Shown here piece by piece: positions 1-7,518 of a stretch of 64,000 nucleotides of DNA. The notes beneath the pieces were generated by a model. That model had not been told where the DNA came from. It worked only from the letters and a program-made list of their open reading frames with translations, and searched no databases. A program made the position numbers and the translations under genes. Positions within the stretch are counted from its first letter, which is position 1. Every line of letters begins with the position of its first letter. Origin of the DNA: Chthonomonas calidirosea T49 (GTDB lineage: Bacteria; Armatimonadota; Chthonomonadetes; Chthonomonadales; Chthonomonadaceae); assembly GCF_000427095.1 (NCBI RefSeq), contig NC_021487.1, positions 1,689,949 to 1,753,948 on the forward strand. The letters are read 5' to 3'.

Positions 1-177
1 GTAGGGGCAGGCCCCTGTGCCTGCCCATTTTACCCCTGTGCCTGCCCATTTGGAATCCCATGCCTACCCATGTATCCCACAATTTGCCTAAAACGGGACG
101 ATTGTGGGAAATCCCATTGGGCGACCACGGGGGGTCGCCCCTACATATACCCCCATCCATCTCTCCCCCTGGGAGAG
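1..177. repeat. Cluster of palindromic and direct repeats
   Basis: This gene-free stretch upstream of rpmB is made of short repeats. CCCCTGTGCCTGCCCATTT occurs twice in tandem (12-30 and 33-51), and the first copy also pairs with GGGGCAGG at its left. TCCCACAAT (75-83) is inverted at 101-109. GGGCGACC (119-126) pairs with GGTCGCCC (133-140). CTCTCCC (161-167) pairs with GGGAGAG (171-177). Similar G/C-rich arms recur at 3827-3847, 5730-5749 and 37634-37657, so this looks like a dispersed palindromic family of the genome. No coding signal is credible here. Confidence 0.75.
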
Positions 178-195
178 GGCCGGGAATCGGCGTTC

Positions 196-225
196 TTGAC
201 ACGGTAGCCTTTGCTACGGTATACT
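196..225 (+). promoter_or_regulatory. Sigma-70-like promoter of rpmB
   Basis: TTGACA at 196-201 and TATACT at 220-225 are separated by 18 bases. The predicted start of transcription leaves a leader of roughly 35 bases before the rpmB start codon. The promoter sits directly after the palindromic repeats. Confidence 0.8.
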
Positions 226-267
226 GCTGCCACTTTAGAACAACGCTATCTGGTTAGGAGAAATTTC

Positions 268-543
268 ATGTCGCGCGTATGTCAGGTGTCGGGCGTTGGG
301 CCGATGAAAGGCCATCGCAAGCGACACCCCCACAGCGGAGCGTGGAAACTGCGAGCGCCCAAAAAGAACCATACCTTCGTGCCGAATCTGCAAACCGTCA
401 CCGTGCAAACACCCGAAGGGAAGGTGCGTTTGAAGGTCACCACCAGCGTGCTCACTAGCCACGAGTTTCAGGACTACCTTAGCGGGGTAAAGCCCTTACC
501 GGAAGAGATCATCAAAAAGGCGCGTCCGCGCTCAAAAAAGTAA
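268..543 (+). CDS. rpmB: Large ribosomal subunit protein bL28
   Basis: A 91-residue basic protein matching bL28, which binds 23S rRNA in the large subunit. It opens with MSRVCQVSGVGPMKG, and the family-typical core NHTFVPNLQTVTV lies near residues 33-45. An upstream in-frame start at 211 exists, but 268 is chosen because TAGGAG lies just before it and because this N-terminus matches the family. The two CxxC pairs of zinc-binding bL28 are absent; only one Cys remains, so this is a zinc-independent form. It is transcribed alone from the promoter at 196-225 and ends at a strong hairpin at 552-585. Confidence 0.95.
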   Translation: MSRVCQVSGVGPMKGHRKRHPHSGAWKLRAPKKNHTFVPNLQTVTVQTPEGKVRLKVTTSVLTSHEFQDYLSGVKPLPEEIIKKARPRSKK

Positions 544-551
544 AGCCATAG

Positions 552-585
552 GCGAAGAGCTCCTACCAACGTAGGGGCTTTTCGC
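552..585 (+). terminator. Hairpin terminator shared by rpmB and the glutaredoxin gene
   Basis: A 15-pair stem (552-566 with 571-585, two G-U pairs, loop CAAC) follows the rpmB stop codon and contains TTTT in its right arm. It reaches the last base of the converging glutaredoxin-like gene, so it could end transcription from both sides. Confidence 0.65.
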
Positions 586-872
586 TAACAACGGCCTCCA
601 AGCTCTCCTTCCTCACGCCGCCGCTTATATGCCGCCAAAACCTCGCGCAGCTCCTTATCCGAAGGCTCCACTAACACAAGGCGCTCCTCCGGTATCGCTT
701 CTATAAGAATGGTAGGAACTTTCCCCACATTCCCGTTCACCGCGCGCATCGCTTCCTCCGCACACGGGGTCCGCTCGATGTCAATCTCCACAAAGTCAAC
801 CTCTGCCTCTTTTAACACCTGGCGCGCGCGCAGGCAGTCGGGGCACCACGCCGTGCTGTAGACAACAATCAA
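585..872 (-). CDS. Glutaredoxin/thioredoxin-like protein
   Basis: A 95-residue thioredoxin-fold protein. The N-terminal strand MIVVYSTAWCPDCLRAR carries the redox pair CPDC at residues 10-13. VGKVPTILI near residues 50-58 holds the cis-proline expected of glutaredoxins. A long charged C-terminal helix ends the protein. It probably reduces protein disulfides or mixed disulfides in the cytoplasm; the partner is not visible. The start is TTG at 870-872, with GGGG about eight bases upstream. It lies 79 bases downstream of the zinc-ribbon membrane protein gene on the same strand and may share its transcript. Unusual Cys residues also occur near 37 and at the C-terminus. Confidence 0.8.
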   Translation of the reverse strand: MIVVYSTAWCPDCLRARQVLKEAEVDFVEIDIERTPCAEEAMRAVNGNVGKVPTILIEAIPEERLVLVEPSDKELREVLAAYKRRREEGELGGRC

Positions 873-951
873 TTCTATCCCCTACCTAAGGCGTTAAATC
901 AAAACCCTTTTCCTATTTTTATACGCTCACCCGGTGTTCAAATGTTAGGCT

Positions 952-1737
952 TCACACATGAGAAGGTGCCTCGTCACGCACCGTCACCTGCGCCCCTAAG
1001 CTCTCCAGCTCCCTTCGCAGACTCTCGGCCTCTAGCGCCGGTATGTCGAAGGCGACAATGAGCGGCGTGGTGATGGATGTGGTCTGTAACAACATCTTTG
1101 CCTGCTCGTCATTCACCCCCATCTCACGCCGCAGAATGGCGATAAGTTGCGGCTCGGCCGAGGGCGGATAGGAGCGCATTAATACCGTCTGGTTTGAAGC
1201 CCCTAAACGCACAGCAGGACTTTGTACCCGCACCAACACCGAGTCGGGCAACGGCTCTGGCTCCTTGCCCTTCTTCGGATGCACCTGAATAGAGAGTCCA
1301 CACCGATCACAAATGTAGTGATCAACAATAGAAGCTACTTTGTAGTCTATATTGCATTTCGGACAAGCCACAACGGTGATGGGAACCATATGCCCGTCTT
1401 GATAGTAGATCGTCCGCTTGCAGTGCTCGCAGATGAAATCCTCCATCGGTGGCTCCACAAGAACGTTGACCTCCTCACAGTAAGGACAGACCACCTGAGA
1501 ACCTTTAATACGACTCAATCGTAGCAAATAGAGTGCAGGAATTAACACCACAAGCGTGCCGAGGATCAGTAAGGCCAGCAACGCTTCGTCCGCCGTACGA
1601 CGCTCGCTTACCGGGAGCCCGTCACGTATCATCCTCCCGATAATCAACAAGACACCGAGGACGACAGCCCTCTTTACAACGCTGACAACCGCAGCGGTGT
1701 ACTCCTCCTCCTTCAGCTCGGAAACGAGTTTTGCCAT
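952..1737 (-). CDS. Membrane protein with two zinc ribbons and an L7/L12-like C-terminal domain
   Basis: A 261-residue protein. Two hydrophobic segments near residues 14-36 and 48-72 anchor it. Two zinc-ribbon pairs follow: CPYC with CEHC (about 82-105) and CPKC with CDRC (about 123-146). After a linker the last 75 residues, with EQAKMLLQ and EAESLRRELESLGAQVTV, resemble the C-terminal domain of ribosomal protein L7/L12 (EAKDLVE, AEALKKALEEAGAEVEV). The longer frame to 1779 is rejected because AAGGAGGAGAG precedes the ATG at 1735-1737. A consensus promoter at 1930-1958 and a leader of nearly 190 bases with a hairpin precede it. The function is unknown. The ribbons suggest binding of protein or nucleic acid at the membrane, which is inference. 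Confidence 0.75.
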   Translation of the reverse strand: MAKLVSELKEEEYTAAVVSVVKRAVVLGVLLIIGRMIRDGLPVSERRTADEALLALLILGTLVVLIPALYLLRLSRIKGSQVVCPYCEEVNVLVEPPMEDFICEHCKRTIYYQDGHMVPITVVACPKCNIDYKVASIVDHYICDRCGLSIQVHPKKGKEPEPLPDSVLVRVQSPAVRLGASNQTVLMRSYPPSAEPQLIAILRREMGVNDEQAKMLLQTTSITTPLIVAFDIPALEAESLRRELESLGAQVTVRDEAPSHV

Positions 1738-1869
1738 CTTCTCTCCTCCTTCTTGGAAGGACACAGAGGAAGAGACCACAACCTACAGGCTCTTCCAACA
1801 GCAGCGAACCGACCGGATAACTTATTTATTGGACGTTACAACTTCGCCCGCGTTTCATGTATTTGCGAA

Positions 1870-1901
1870 ATCGCCTTCGGCTAAATTCGGCAGAAGGCGA
1901 T
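1870..1901 (-). other. Hairpin in the leader of the zinc-ribbon gene
   Basis: ATCGCCTTC (1870-1878) is inverted as GAAGGCGAT (1893-1901) around a 14-base loop. It lies between the promoter at 1930-1958 and the start at 1737, so it would be in the 5' untranslated RNA. It may be a structured leader or a dispersed repeat. No T-run follows on the minus strand, so it is not a typical terminator. Confidence 0.5.
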
Positions 1902-1929
1902 ATCTAGCCATTAAAGAACAATCAAGAAC

Positions 1930-1958
1930 AGTATAGCGTCTTTCCCAAGCGTTGTCAA
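1930..1958 (-). promoter_or_regulatory. Consensus promoter of the zinc-ribbon membrane gene
   Basis: On the minus strand TTGACA (1953-1958) and TATACT (1930-1935) are 17 bases apart. The nearest downstream gene on that strand starts at 1737, leaving a long leader. Confidence 0.8.
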
Positions 1959-2042
1959 GAGGGCTCTTTCTAGAGATGACCTCAAATCGGGTAGACTATA
2001 CGTCTGAAATCGTTTCGTTAAGGAGTTCGGCGCCGCCATCCC

Positions 2043-3137
2043 ATGAAAGTTGGCATCATCGGCCTGCCTCAAACAGGTAAAACAAGTCTCTATAATGCCC
2101 TGACGCGCTCCAACGTGAACCTGAGTCAGTTCGACCCCAAGCAGATTCACGTCGGCGTGGTCGCCGTGCCCGATCCGCGCTTCGACTATGCAGTAGAAAA
2201 ATGTCGTCCCAAAAAGGCGACGCCGGCGACCATCGAGTTTACCGAAGGCGGCCCGCGCATTGAAACGGGTGGGCCGGCAGGCCGGACCACCAAATTTGGA
2301 ACCGACTTCTTCGCCCATGTGCGCCTTATGGACGCTCTGGTGCTGGTTGTGCGCGCCTTTGAGGACGAACGTGTTCCCCCACCAGAAAACGGCATTAACC
2401 CGCTGCGTGAAGCCCAACAGGTGCAGGAGGAGCTGATCTTTGCCGATCTCATGGTGATAGAGGGGCGTCTCGAACGACTTGAAAAAGCGCGTCAACAAAA
2501 GCGCCAAAACCCCGCCGAGGCGGTTGAATACGATGTGCTCCAACGCCTCAAAGCGCACCTCGAAACCATGCAACCGGTGCGTACCTTTCCGCTGACACCC
2601 GAAGAGGAGCGTGCACTGCGCAGCTACGCCTTTGTATCCGGCAAGCCGCTGCTACTTGTGGCCAATATCAGCGAAAACCAGGTAGGGCAAGCAGCGCCCG
2701 AACCGCTTGCTCGCTTCGCCGTGCAGCAGAACCTGCCGCTGATTCCCCTATGTGCTCGCGCCGAGATGGAGGTCGCCCAAATGGCCCCCCAAGAAGAACA
2801 AGAGTTCCTGCAAGCCCTCGGCATCGCCGAACCGGCTCGAAATCGCCTTATCCGCGCTGCCTACGAAGCGCTGGGGCTCATTAGCTTTTTTACGGTAGGT
2901 GAGGATGAGGTGCGCGCCTGGACCATCCCTCAAGGCACGACTGCTGTGGGGGCCGCGGAAAAGATTCACTCTGACCTTGCCCGCGGTTTCATCCGCGCCG
3001 AGGTCATCGCCTTCGACGATTTTCAGGCCGCAGGGGGCTGCTGGGAGGAGGCCAAAGCCGCCGGAAAGATGCGCCTCGAAGGCAAAGAGTACGTCGTGAA
3101 AGATGGCGACATCGTGCATATCCGCTTTAAAGTGTAA
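2043..3137 (+). CDS. ychF: Redox-regulated ATPase YchF (Obg-related)
   Basis: A 364-residue TRAFAC-class nucleotide hydrolase of the YchF/Ola1 group, which prefers ATP and associates with ribosomes. The P-loop is GLPQTGKTS near residues 7-15, where most YchF proteins have GLPNVGKST. The altered NKxD-like region LLVANISEN is near residue 201, as known for YchF. A central helical region and a C-terminal TGS-type domain follow, the latter from about 280 to the end, with YVVKDGDIVHIRF. Length matches the family. The ATG follows GGCGCCGCCATCCC with only a weak ribosome site. No clear promoter could be defined between 1960 and 2042. Confidence 0.93.
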   Translation: MKVGIIGLPQTGKTSLYNALTRSNVNLSQFDPKQIHVGVVAVPDPRFDYAVEKCRPKKATPATIEFTEGGPRIETGGPAGRTTKFGTDFFAHVRLMDALVLVVRAFEDERVPPPENGINPLREAQQVQEELIFADLMVIEGRLERLEKARQQKRQNPAEAVEYDVLQRLKAHLETMQPVRTFPLTPEEERALRSYAFVSGKPLLLVANISENQVGQAAPEPLARFAVQQNLPLIPLCARAEMEVAQMAPQEEQEFLQALGIAEPARNRLIRAAYEALGLISFFTVGEDEVRAWTIPQGTTAVGAAEKIHSDLARGFIRAEVIAFDDFQAAGGCWEEAKAAGKMRLEGKEYVVKDGDIVHIRFKV

Positions 3138-3215
3138 AACGCCCTAACGCTAAACGAAGCGATGGTTCTATCCGTAAAGAATACGTCACCCGCAACGCTG
3201 GTATTAGGAGAGAGC

Positions 3216-3824
3216 ATGCAAGACGTAAAAATACTCATTGCCGAGGACGACGCGCTGCAGCGTCTTGACTTGAAACGGATGCTGCAGCAGCTCGGCCACA
3301 GCGTCGTTGGGGAGGCGGAAGATGGTGAAGAGGCTTGCCGCCTGGCGCGCAACCTCCGCCCCGACCTCACCATCCTCGACATCATGATGCCCAAAATCGG
3401 TGGCCTCGAAGTGGCAGAGACGCTCAGCAAAGAACGCATCTGTCCCGTGCTGATGCTCACCGCCTACAGCGACGCCCCCATGATCGAGAGAGCCTGCAAG
3501 GCCGGTGTCTTGGCCTACCTGGTGAAGCCCTATCGCCAACAGGAGCTCCAACCGGCCATCACCATCGCCATCGCACGTTACCGCGAGCTGCTCGCACTGG
3601 AGGGAGCTCTGGAAAGTACTCGCGAAGAACGGGAACTGGTAGAGCTCATGGCCAAAGCGCAACGCGCGCTGATGTATCTGCATGAACTGACTGAACGAGA
3701 GGCCGAGCGGCGCCTACAGGCGCTTGCGCTCTCCTCCGGGCGCTCCCTGCGCGAGGTGGCCGAAGCGGTTCTCCTCGCCTACGAAACCACCTCTGAATCT
3801 CCCAAAAGAGGGCGCCGACGCTAG
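3216..3824 (+). CDS. Response regulator with ANTAR RNA-binding domain
   Basis: A 202-residue two-domain regulator. The receiver occupies about residues 1-120 with acidic DD near 12-13, phospho-acceptor Asp in LTILDIMMP near 55, Thr in MLTAYSD and Lys in LVKPY. A coiled linker follows, and then an ANTAR-type three-helix segment (about 145-190) with AKAQRALMYLHELTEREAERRLQ, split here only by reading. ANTAR proteins bind paired stem-loops in nascent RNA and prevent termination. The start at 3216 is preferred over 3162 because TTAGGAGAGAGC precedes it. No cognate histidine kinase lies nearby; its RNA targets may be elsewhere. It ends at a strong terminator. Confidence 0.9.
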   Translation: MQDVKILIAEDDALQRLDLKRMLQQLGHSVVGEAEDGEEACRLARNLRPDLTILDIMMPKIGGLEVAETLSKERICPVLMLTAYSDAPMIERACKAGVLAYLVKPYRQQELQPAITIAIARYRELLALEGALESTREERELVELMAKAQRALMYLHELTEREAERRLQALALSSGRSLREVAEAVLLAYETTSESPKRGRRR

Positions 3825-3826
3825 TT

Positions 3827-3847
3827 GGGCGACCTAGACGGTCGCCC
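3827..3847 (+). terminator. Intrinsic terminator after the ANTAR regulator
   Basis: GGGCGACC (3827-3834), loop TAGAC, GGTCGCCC (3840-3847), then TTTGTCT. The same 8-base arms occur in the repeat cluster at 119-140, which suggests that the repeat family and terminators overlap. Confidence 0.8.
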
Positions 3848-3903
3848 TTTGTCTCAGTCTACTCCAACGAACCTGCCCTCCGTGAACCTCCCTTTAACCA
3901 AGC

Positions 3904-4851
3904 TTAACTGCCTATAGCACGAAGATAGCGCCCAGGCAGTAACTTGCCCAAATGGCTCTCCAAATACCGAGAAGCCTCCACCACCTTCTCCAAAACCACG
4001 CCTGTCTCTATGCCCATGCCCTGCAAAAGCACTAGCAGATCCTCCGTCGCCACGTTCCCCGCCGCCCCCGGAGCAAAGGGACAACCTCCCGCCCCACCCG
4101 AGGCCGCATCGAATGTGGCAATTCCTAGCTCTAAACCCGTTAACACGTTTGCAAGGGCCAAACCCCATGTATCGTGAAAATGCAATGCGACGCGCTCCCA
4201 TGGCAAAATGGGGGCGAGAACCTCTAGCAACTCCACCACGTCCGTCGGCACGGCGTGGCCGATGGTATCGGCCAACGAAACTTCGGCTACCCCAATCTCT
4301 AACAACGCCTCCACCACAGAACGTACCTGCAGAGGGGAGATACGCCCCTCATAGGGACAGTAAAAGGCCGTAGAAACGTAGCCGCGCACCCGCACTCCTT
4401 CCTGCTGGGCCTCTCGACAGACCGCCCGAATCTCTTCAAGAGCCTCTCTTACCCCCATGCCGATATTGCGCTGAGAAAAAGTCTCGCTGGCCGCCGCCAA
4501 AACCGCAACCGATCGAACCCCCGCCGCCAACGCCCTTTCTAGTCCGCGCCGATTGGGCACCAGCCCCGTGTAACGCACCCCGCTAGAAAAACGGAGCTGT
4601 CCGCAGAGCGCCTCCGCATCCGCCAACGCAGGCACCCGCTTCGGGCTCACAAAAGAGGTGATCTCGATTTCGCTAAACCCCGCCTCGGAAAGCAGAGAGA
4701 TATAGCGCGCCTTCACCTCCGTGGGCAAAACCACCGACTCGTTCTGAAGGCCGTCCCGCGGCCCGACCTCCACCAATCTAACTCGTCGCGGTACCTTCGC
4801 CAGATGCCCGCTCACCGCGCGCACTCGCTCTACAAAATCGCTGTCCTGCAT
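3904..4851 (-). CDS. liuE: Hydroxymethylglutaryl-CoA lyase
   Basis: A 315-residue TIM-barrel lyase that splits HMG-CoA into acetyl-CoA and acetoacetate, the last step of leucine breakdown. VEVGPRDGLQNE near residues 27-38 carries the catalytic Arg-Asp pair. HFHDTWG near 225 supplies metal ligands, and GGAGGCPFAPGAAGN near 258 is the family signature with the active-site Cys. Length is normal. It is the last gene of a minus-strand operon with methylglutaconyl-CoA hydratase and biotin carboxylase genes, which fixes its role as HMG-CoA lyase rather than another family member. It is 91 bases downstream of the small membrane-protein gene. Symbol by analogy with Pseudomonas liu genes. Confidence 0.92.
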   Translation of the reverse strand: MQDSDFVERVRAVSGHLAKVPRRVRLVEVGPRDGLQNESVVLPTEVKARYISLLSEAGFSEIEITSFVSPKRVPALADAEALCGQLRFSSGVRYTGLVPNRRGLERALAAGVRSVAVLAAASETFSQRNIGMGVREALEEIRAVCREAQQEGVRVRGYVSTAFYCPYEGRISPLQVRSVVEALLEIGVAEVSLADTIGHAVPTDVVELLEVLAPILPWERVALHFHDTWGLALANVLTGLELGIATFDAASGGAGGCPFAPGAAGNVATEDLLVLLQGMGIETGVVLEKVVEASRYLESHLGKLLPGRYLRAIGS

Positions 4852-4942
4852 TCTCTTTCACTTTCTGCACCAATATCTGCATGGGCCTCCCTTAAGCGAG
4901 AACCCCGCTGCTAACCGATACCACGCCGCTCGTCTGCCTTCC

Positions 4943-5422
4943 CTATGCGGCCTTTAGCTGTTTCCGAAGCTGCGCGATCCGCAACAACGTAAGGAGACAG
5001 GCGACCCCGTTGATGATCTGCAAAATGCGCCAATAGTGGGCTAACCCCGAAGACCATCTAAGGACATCCGACAACGCCAACTCGCATTGAGCAGGCGACT
5101 GAGGAAGGTAGAGCACCGGTGTGACATGGCCAACTACCAGCGTGTCGAATGTTTCGGGCGACACCGGGCTTCTACCCGTGTACGTGCGATCCGATACGGT
5201 GTAGCGAAAATAGACCATGTCGCCCGACGTCGTCGCCCGCTTCGCGGTAATGGTGGCCATCGTTTGCACCCCCCGCGCTAACAACAGGTGGAAACGTTGC
5301 GCTCGCACTTCTACCGCCTGAATGGAAAACTGCAGCGCTCCAATGACGAATACAAACAGAAACAGGAAAATGACGTAGCTAGGCAGAAGCCGCTTTTTTC
5401 TAGCACGAGAGGCAGCGTTCAT
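4943..5422 (-). CDS. Small membrane protein, DUF3592-like
   Basis: A 159-residue protein with a transmembrane segment near residues 13-35 and a second hydrophobic helix near the C-terminus (about 128-145). Between them is a beta-rich extracytoplasmic stretch with DMVYFRYTVSDRTYTGRSPV and VTPVLYLPQSPAQCEL, a pattern seen in DUF3592-type proteins. The start at 5420-5422 overlaps the stop of the biotin-carrier gene as ATGA, so the two are translationally coupled. The in-frame extension to 5482 lies inside the upstream gene and is rejected. Its place in a leucine-degradation operon is unexplained; no enzymatic role is evident. Confidence 0.7.
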   Translation of the reverse strand: MNAASRARKKRLLPSYVIFLFLFVFVIGALQFSIQAVEVRAQRFHLLLARGVQTMATITAKRATTSGDMVYFRYTVSDRTYTGRSPVSPETFDTLVVGHVTPVLYLPQSPAQCELALSDVLRWSSGLAHYWRILQIINGVACLLTLLRIAQLRKQLKAA

Positions 5423-6003
5423 TCTTTGGTTAACTCCACCAACGTCTCCCCATGCGATACCAGCTGCCCGGCATGTACCCATAACCGCTTCACCTGTCCA
5501 GCATAGGGCGCAGCCATCCGCATTACCACCTTCATGGCCTCAAGCACCAATAGCGGCTGTTCCTTCTCTACCAACTGCCCTTCGCTCACTAACACCTCCG
5601 AGACCACGCCCACCATCGGCGCCCGGATAAGCCCAGCGTCCTCATGCGTCTGCAGCTCACCGCTGCCTTCCTCCACACGCGTAAAGAGATAGACCTGCCC
5701 TTGCCAAGATATCGCCAGACGCCCATTGAGGGGCAGGACGCCCTGCCCCAGAAAATCATACGATTTTCTGGAGGTCTCAGTATCAGCCCTAAGCTCAACA
5801 ATCGGTACGCGCAGGAGTCGCTCCGGTTGCCCTTCGGCATCGCAGAGCGCTATCTCAACCCAAGGAGCCCTTCTCGCACTTCGCACACGAACCCGATGGG
5901 TTCGCCCATTCGGCAACGTAACCTTATAAGTTTCGCCCTCACCCTCTATTTCAAAGCCTATTGGGCTCTCCGAGTCCGCTTCTAAACGATACTGGTAACG
6001 CAT
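5419..6003 (-). CDS. Biotin carboxyl carrier protein of an acyl-CoA carboxylase
   Basis: A 194-residue protein. The C-terminal biotinyl domain (about 120-194) has the biotin-accepting Lys in LVLEAMKVV near residue 158. The N-terminal part resembles the linker region between biotin carboxylase and carrier domains of methylcrotonyl/propionyl-CoA carboxylase alpha chains. It is encoded 9 bases after the biotin carboxylase gene, so the alpha chain is split into two polypeptides here. A double palindrome (5730-5771) lies inside the coding sequence and encodes a linker of about 14 residues. The neighbouring leucine-degradation genes suggest the substrate is methylcrotonyl-CoA. Confidence 0.88.
   Translation of the reverse strand: MRYQYRLEADSESPIGFEIEGEGETYKVTLPNGRTHRVRVRSARRAPWVEIALCDAEGQPERLLRVPIVELRADTETSRKSYDFLGQGVLPLNGRLAISWQGQVYLFTRVEEGSGELQTHEDAGLIRAPMVGVVSEVLVSEGQLVEKEQPLLVLEAMKVVMRMAAPYAGQVKRLWVHAGQLVSHGETLVELTKE
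5730..5771. repeat. Double palindrome inside the biotin-carrier gene
   Basis: GGGGCAGG (5730-5737) pairs with CCTGCCCC (5742-5749) around ACGC. Directly overlapping, CCAGAAAATC (5748-5757) pairs with GATTTTCTGG (5762-5771) around ATAC. Both are perfect and keep the frame open. The first arm pair matches the repeats at 1-50, so this seems to be a dispersed palindromic element inserted in frame. Confidence 0.75.
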
Positions 6004-6012
6004 ACATCTTCC

Positions 6013-7518
6013 TTATGTGTTTCGCCAACGACCCACTAGGCACCATGGGTTCAACGGCTTTTGAGAGTCCGCGAGAGAGGCCCCGCGAAAAACAGCCGAA
6101 GGTTCGGCTTGAACGCTCGCCGCAGCGAGGGCCAACAGCACCTCATCGGGAGGCTCTGTAAACGCCCTCCATCCGGCAAAATGCTCCTCAAGAAAACGGG
6201 TTGACAGATCGCCCTCACGAAAGGCAGGGTGGCGGATAATGTCGAGCAGATAGGCTTGGTTCGTCTTGATTCCCACTCCATGCGTCTCCATGAGAGCGCG
6301 CTCGAGTCGGGCCAAAGCCTCCGACCGCGTTTTCCCGAAAGCGATGATCTTGGCCAACAGGGGGTCGTAGTAGGGTGGGATGAAGCTTCCACTCTCTAAG
6401 GCCGTATCCACACGTATCCCCGGCCCTTCGGGCGCTTGCCAGAACTGCATCGTCCCCGGCGAGGCAAGAAACTGGTTCTCCGGGTCTTCCGCGCAGAGGC
6501 GCACCTCTATGGCGTGTCCCATGAGGGCGATCTCCTCCTGTGCATAAGGCAGAGGGTGCCCCTGCGCCACATGGAACTGAAGCCGCACCAGGTCGAAGCC
6601 GGTTACCGCCTCCGTCACCGGATGCTCTACCTGAAGACGGGTATTGACCTCCAAAAAGTAGAACCGCGGTTCCGGGGCATCCGCCTCTACCAGAAACTCC
6701 ACGGTGCCCGCTCCCACGTAGTTTGCTGCCTTGGCGATGCGCACGGCCGCCTCGGTTAACCCCTTTCGCAAGGCGGGGCCGACCCCACAGGAAGGGCTTT
6801 CCTCCACGATCTTTTGATAGCGGCGCTGAATCGAGCACTCGCGTTCAAATAGATGGATGACGTTGCCCTGCGAATCGCCTAAAATTTGAACCTCCACATG
6901 GCGTGCGCGGGGAATGTAGCGTTCAAGGAAGATTCGATCGTCCCCAAAAGCCGCCAGAGCCTCGCTGCGTGCGGCCGCAAGCGCCTCCGGCAGTTGCGCC
7001 AGGTCGGAGACGATCCGCATGCCACGCCCACCACCACCGCCGGCCGCTTTGAGGATGAGCGGGGTGCCGATGCGCTTTGCCTCTCTCACAAGCCGACGCT
7101 CTGACCTATCGTCACCTGTATACCCGGGCACGGTGGGCACACCTATCCGCTCCGCAAGGGCGCGTGCAGCGCATTTGTCCCCTAGTTGCTCAATGGTCTC
7201 GGGCGAGGGTCCCACAAAAACGATCCCCTGCGCGCGACAGGCCGCGGCAAAATCGGCGTTCTCAGAGAGAAACCCGTAGCCGGGGTGCACCGCGTCGGCA
7301 CGGGCACGACGTGCTACCTGAAGCAAGCGCTCTATGTTCAGGTAGCTTTCACGGGCCGGCGCAGGCCCTAAAAGATAGGCCTCATCCGCCAAGGCCACAT
7401 GCATCGCATCCCGATCCGCCTCTGAATAGACCGCGATGGTGTGAAACCCTATCTCTTTGCACGTGCGCAAGATTCGCACGGCGATCTCACCTCGATTGGC
7501 TACAAGCACCCGATTCAC
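6013..7518 (-). CDS. Biotin carboxylase subunit of acyl-CoA carboxylase (probably methylcrotonyl-CoA)
   Basis: A 501-residue ATP-grasp enzyme that carboxylates biotin on the carrier protein using ATP and bicarbonate. The N-terminal VLVANRGEIAVRI, the glycine-rich ATP loop KAAGGGGGRGM near residue 159, the ERECSIQRR segment near 225 and FLEVNTRLQVEHPVTE near 280 are all present. The C-terminal 50 residues go beyond the usual 450-residue subunit and resemble the start of the alpha-chain linker. It overlaps the upstream hydratase gene by four bases. The carboxyltransferase (beta) subunit is not in the window. The leucine context favours methylcrotonyl-CoA; propionyl-CoA or acetyl-CoA cannot be excluded. 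Confidence 0.9.
   Translation of the reverse strand: MNRVLVANRGEIAVRILRTCKEIGFHTIAVYSEADRDAMHVALADEAYLLGPAPARESYLNIERLLQVARRARADAVHPGYGFLSENADFAAACRAQGIVFVGPSPETIEQLGDKCAARALAERIGVPTVPGYTGDDRSERRLVREAKRIGTPLILKAAGGGGGRGMRIVSDLAQLPEALAAARSEALAAFGDDRIFLERYIPRARHVEVQILGDSQGNVIHLFERECSIQRRYQKIVEESPSCGVGPALRKGLTEAAVRIAKAANYVGAGTVEFLVEADAPEPRFYFLEVNTRLQVEHPVTEAVTGFDLVRLQFHVAQGHPLPYAQEEIALMGHAIEVRLCAEDPENQFLASPGTMQFWQAPEGPGIRVDTALESGSFIPPYYDPLLAKIIAFGKTRSEALARLERALMETHGVGIKTNQAYLLDIIRHPAFREGDLSTRFLEEHFAGWRAFTEPPDEVLLALAAASVQAEPSAVFRGASLADSQKPLNPWCLVGRWRNT

Noticed and set aside
1911-2573. Open frame of 220 codons opposite ychF
   Set aside because: Antisense to ychF and starts inside it; codon usage follows the ychF frame.
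3023-3460. Open frame opposite the ychF/ANTAR junction
   Set aside because: Arg/Ser-rich antisense shadow crossing two conserved genes.
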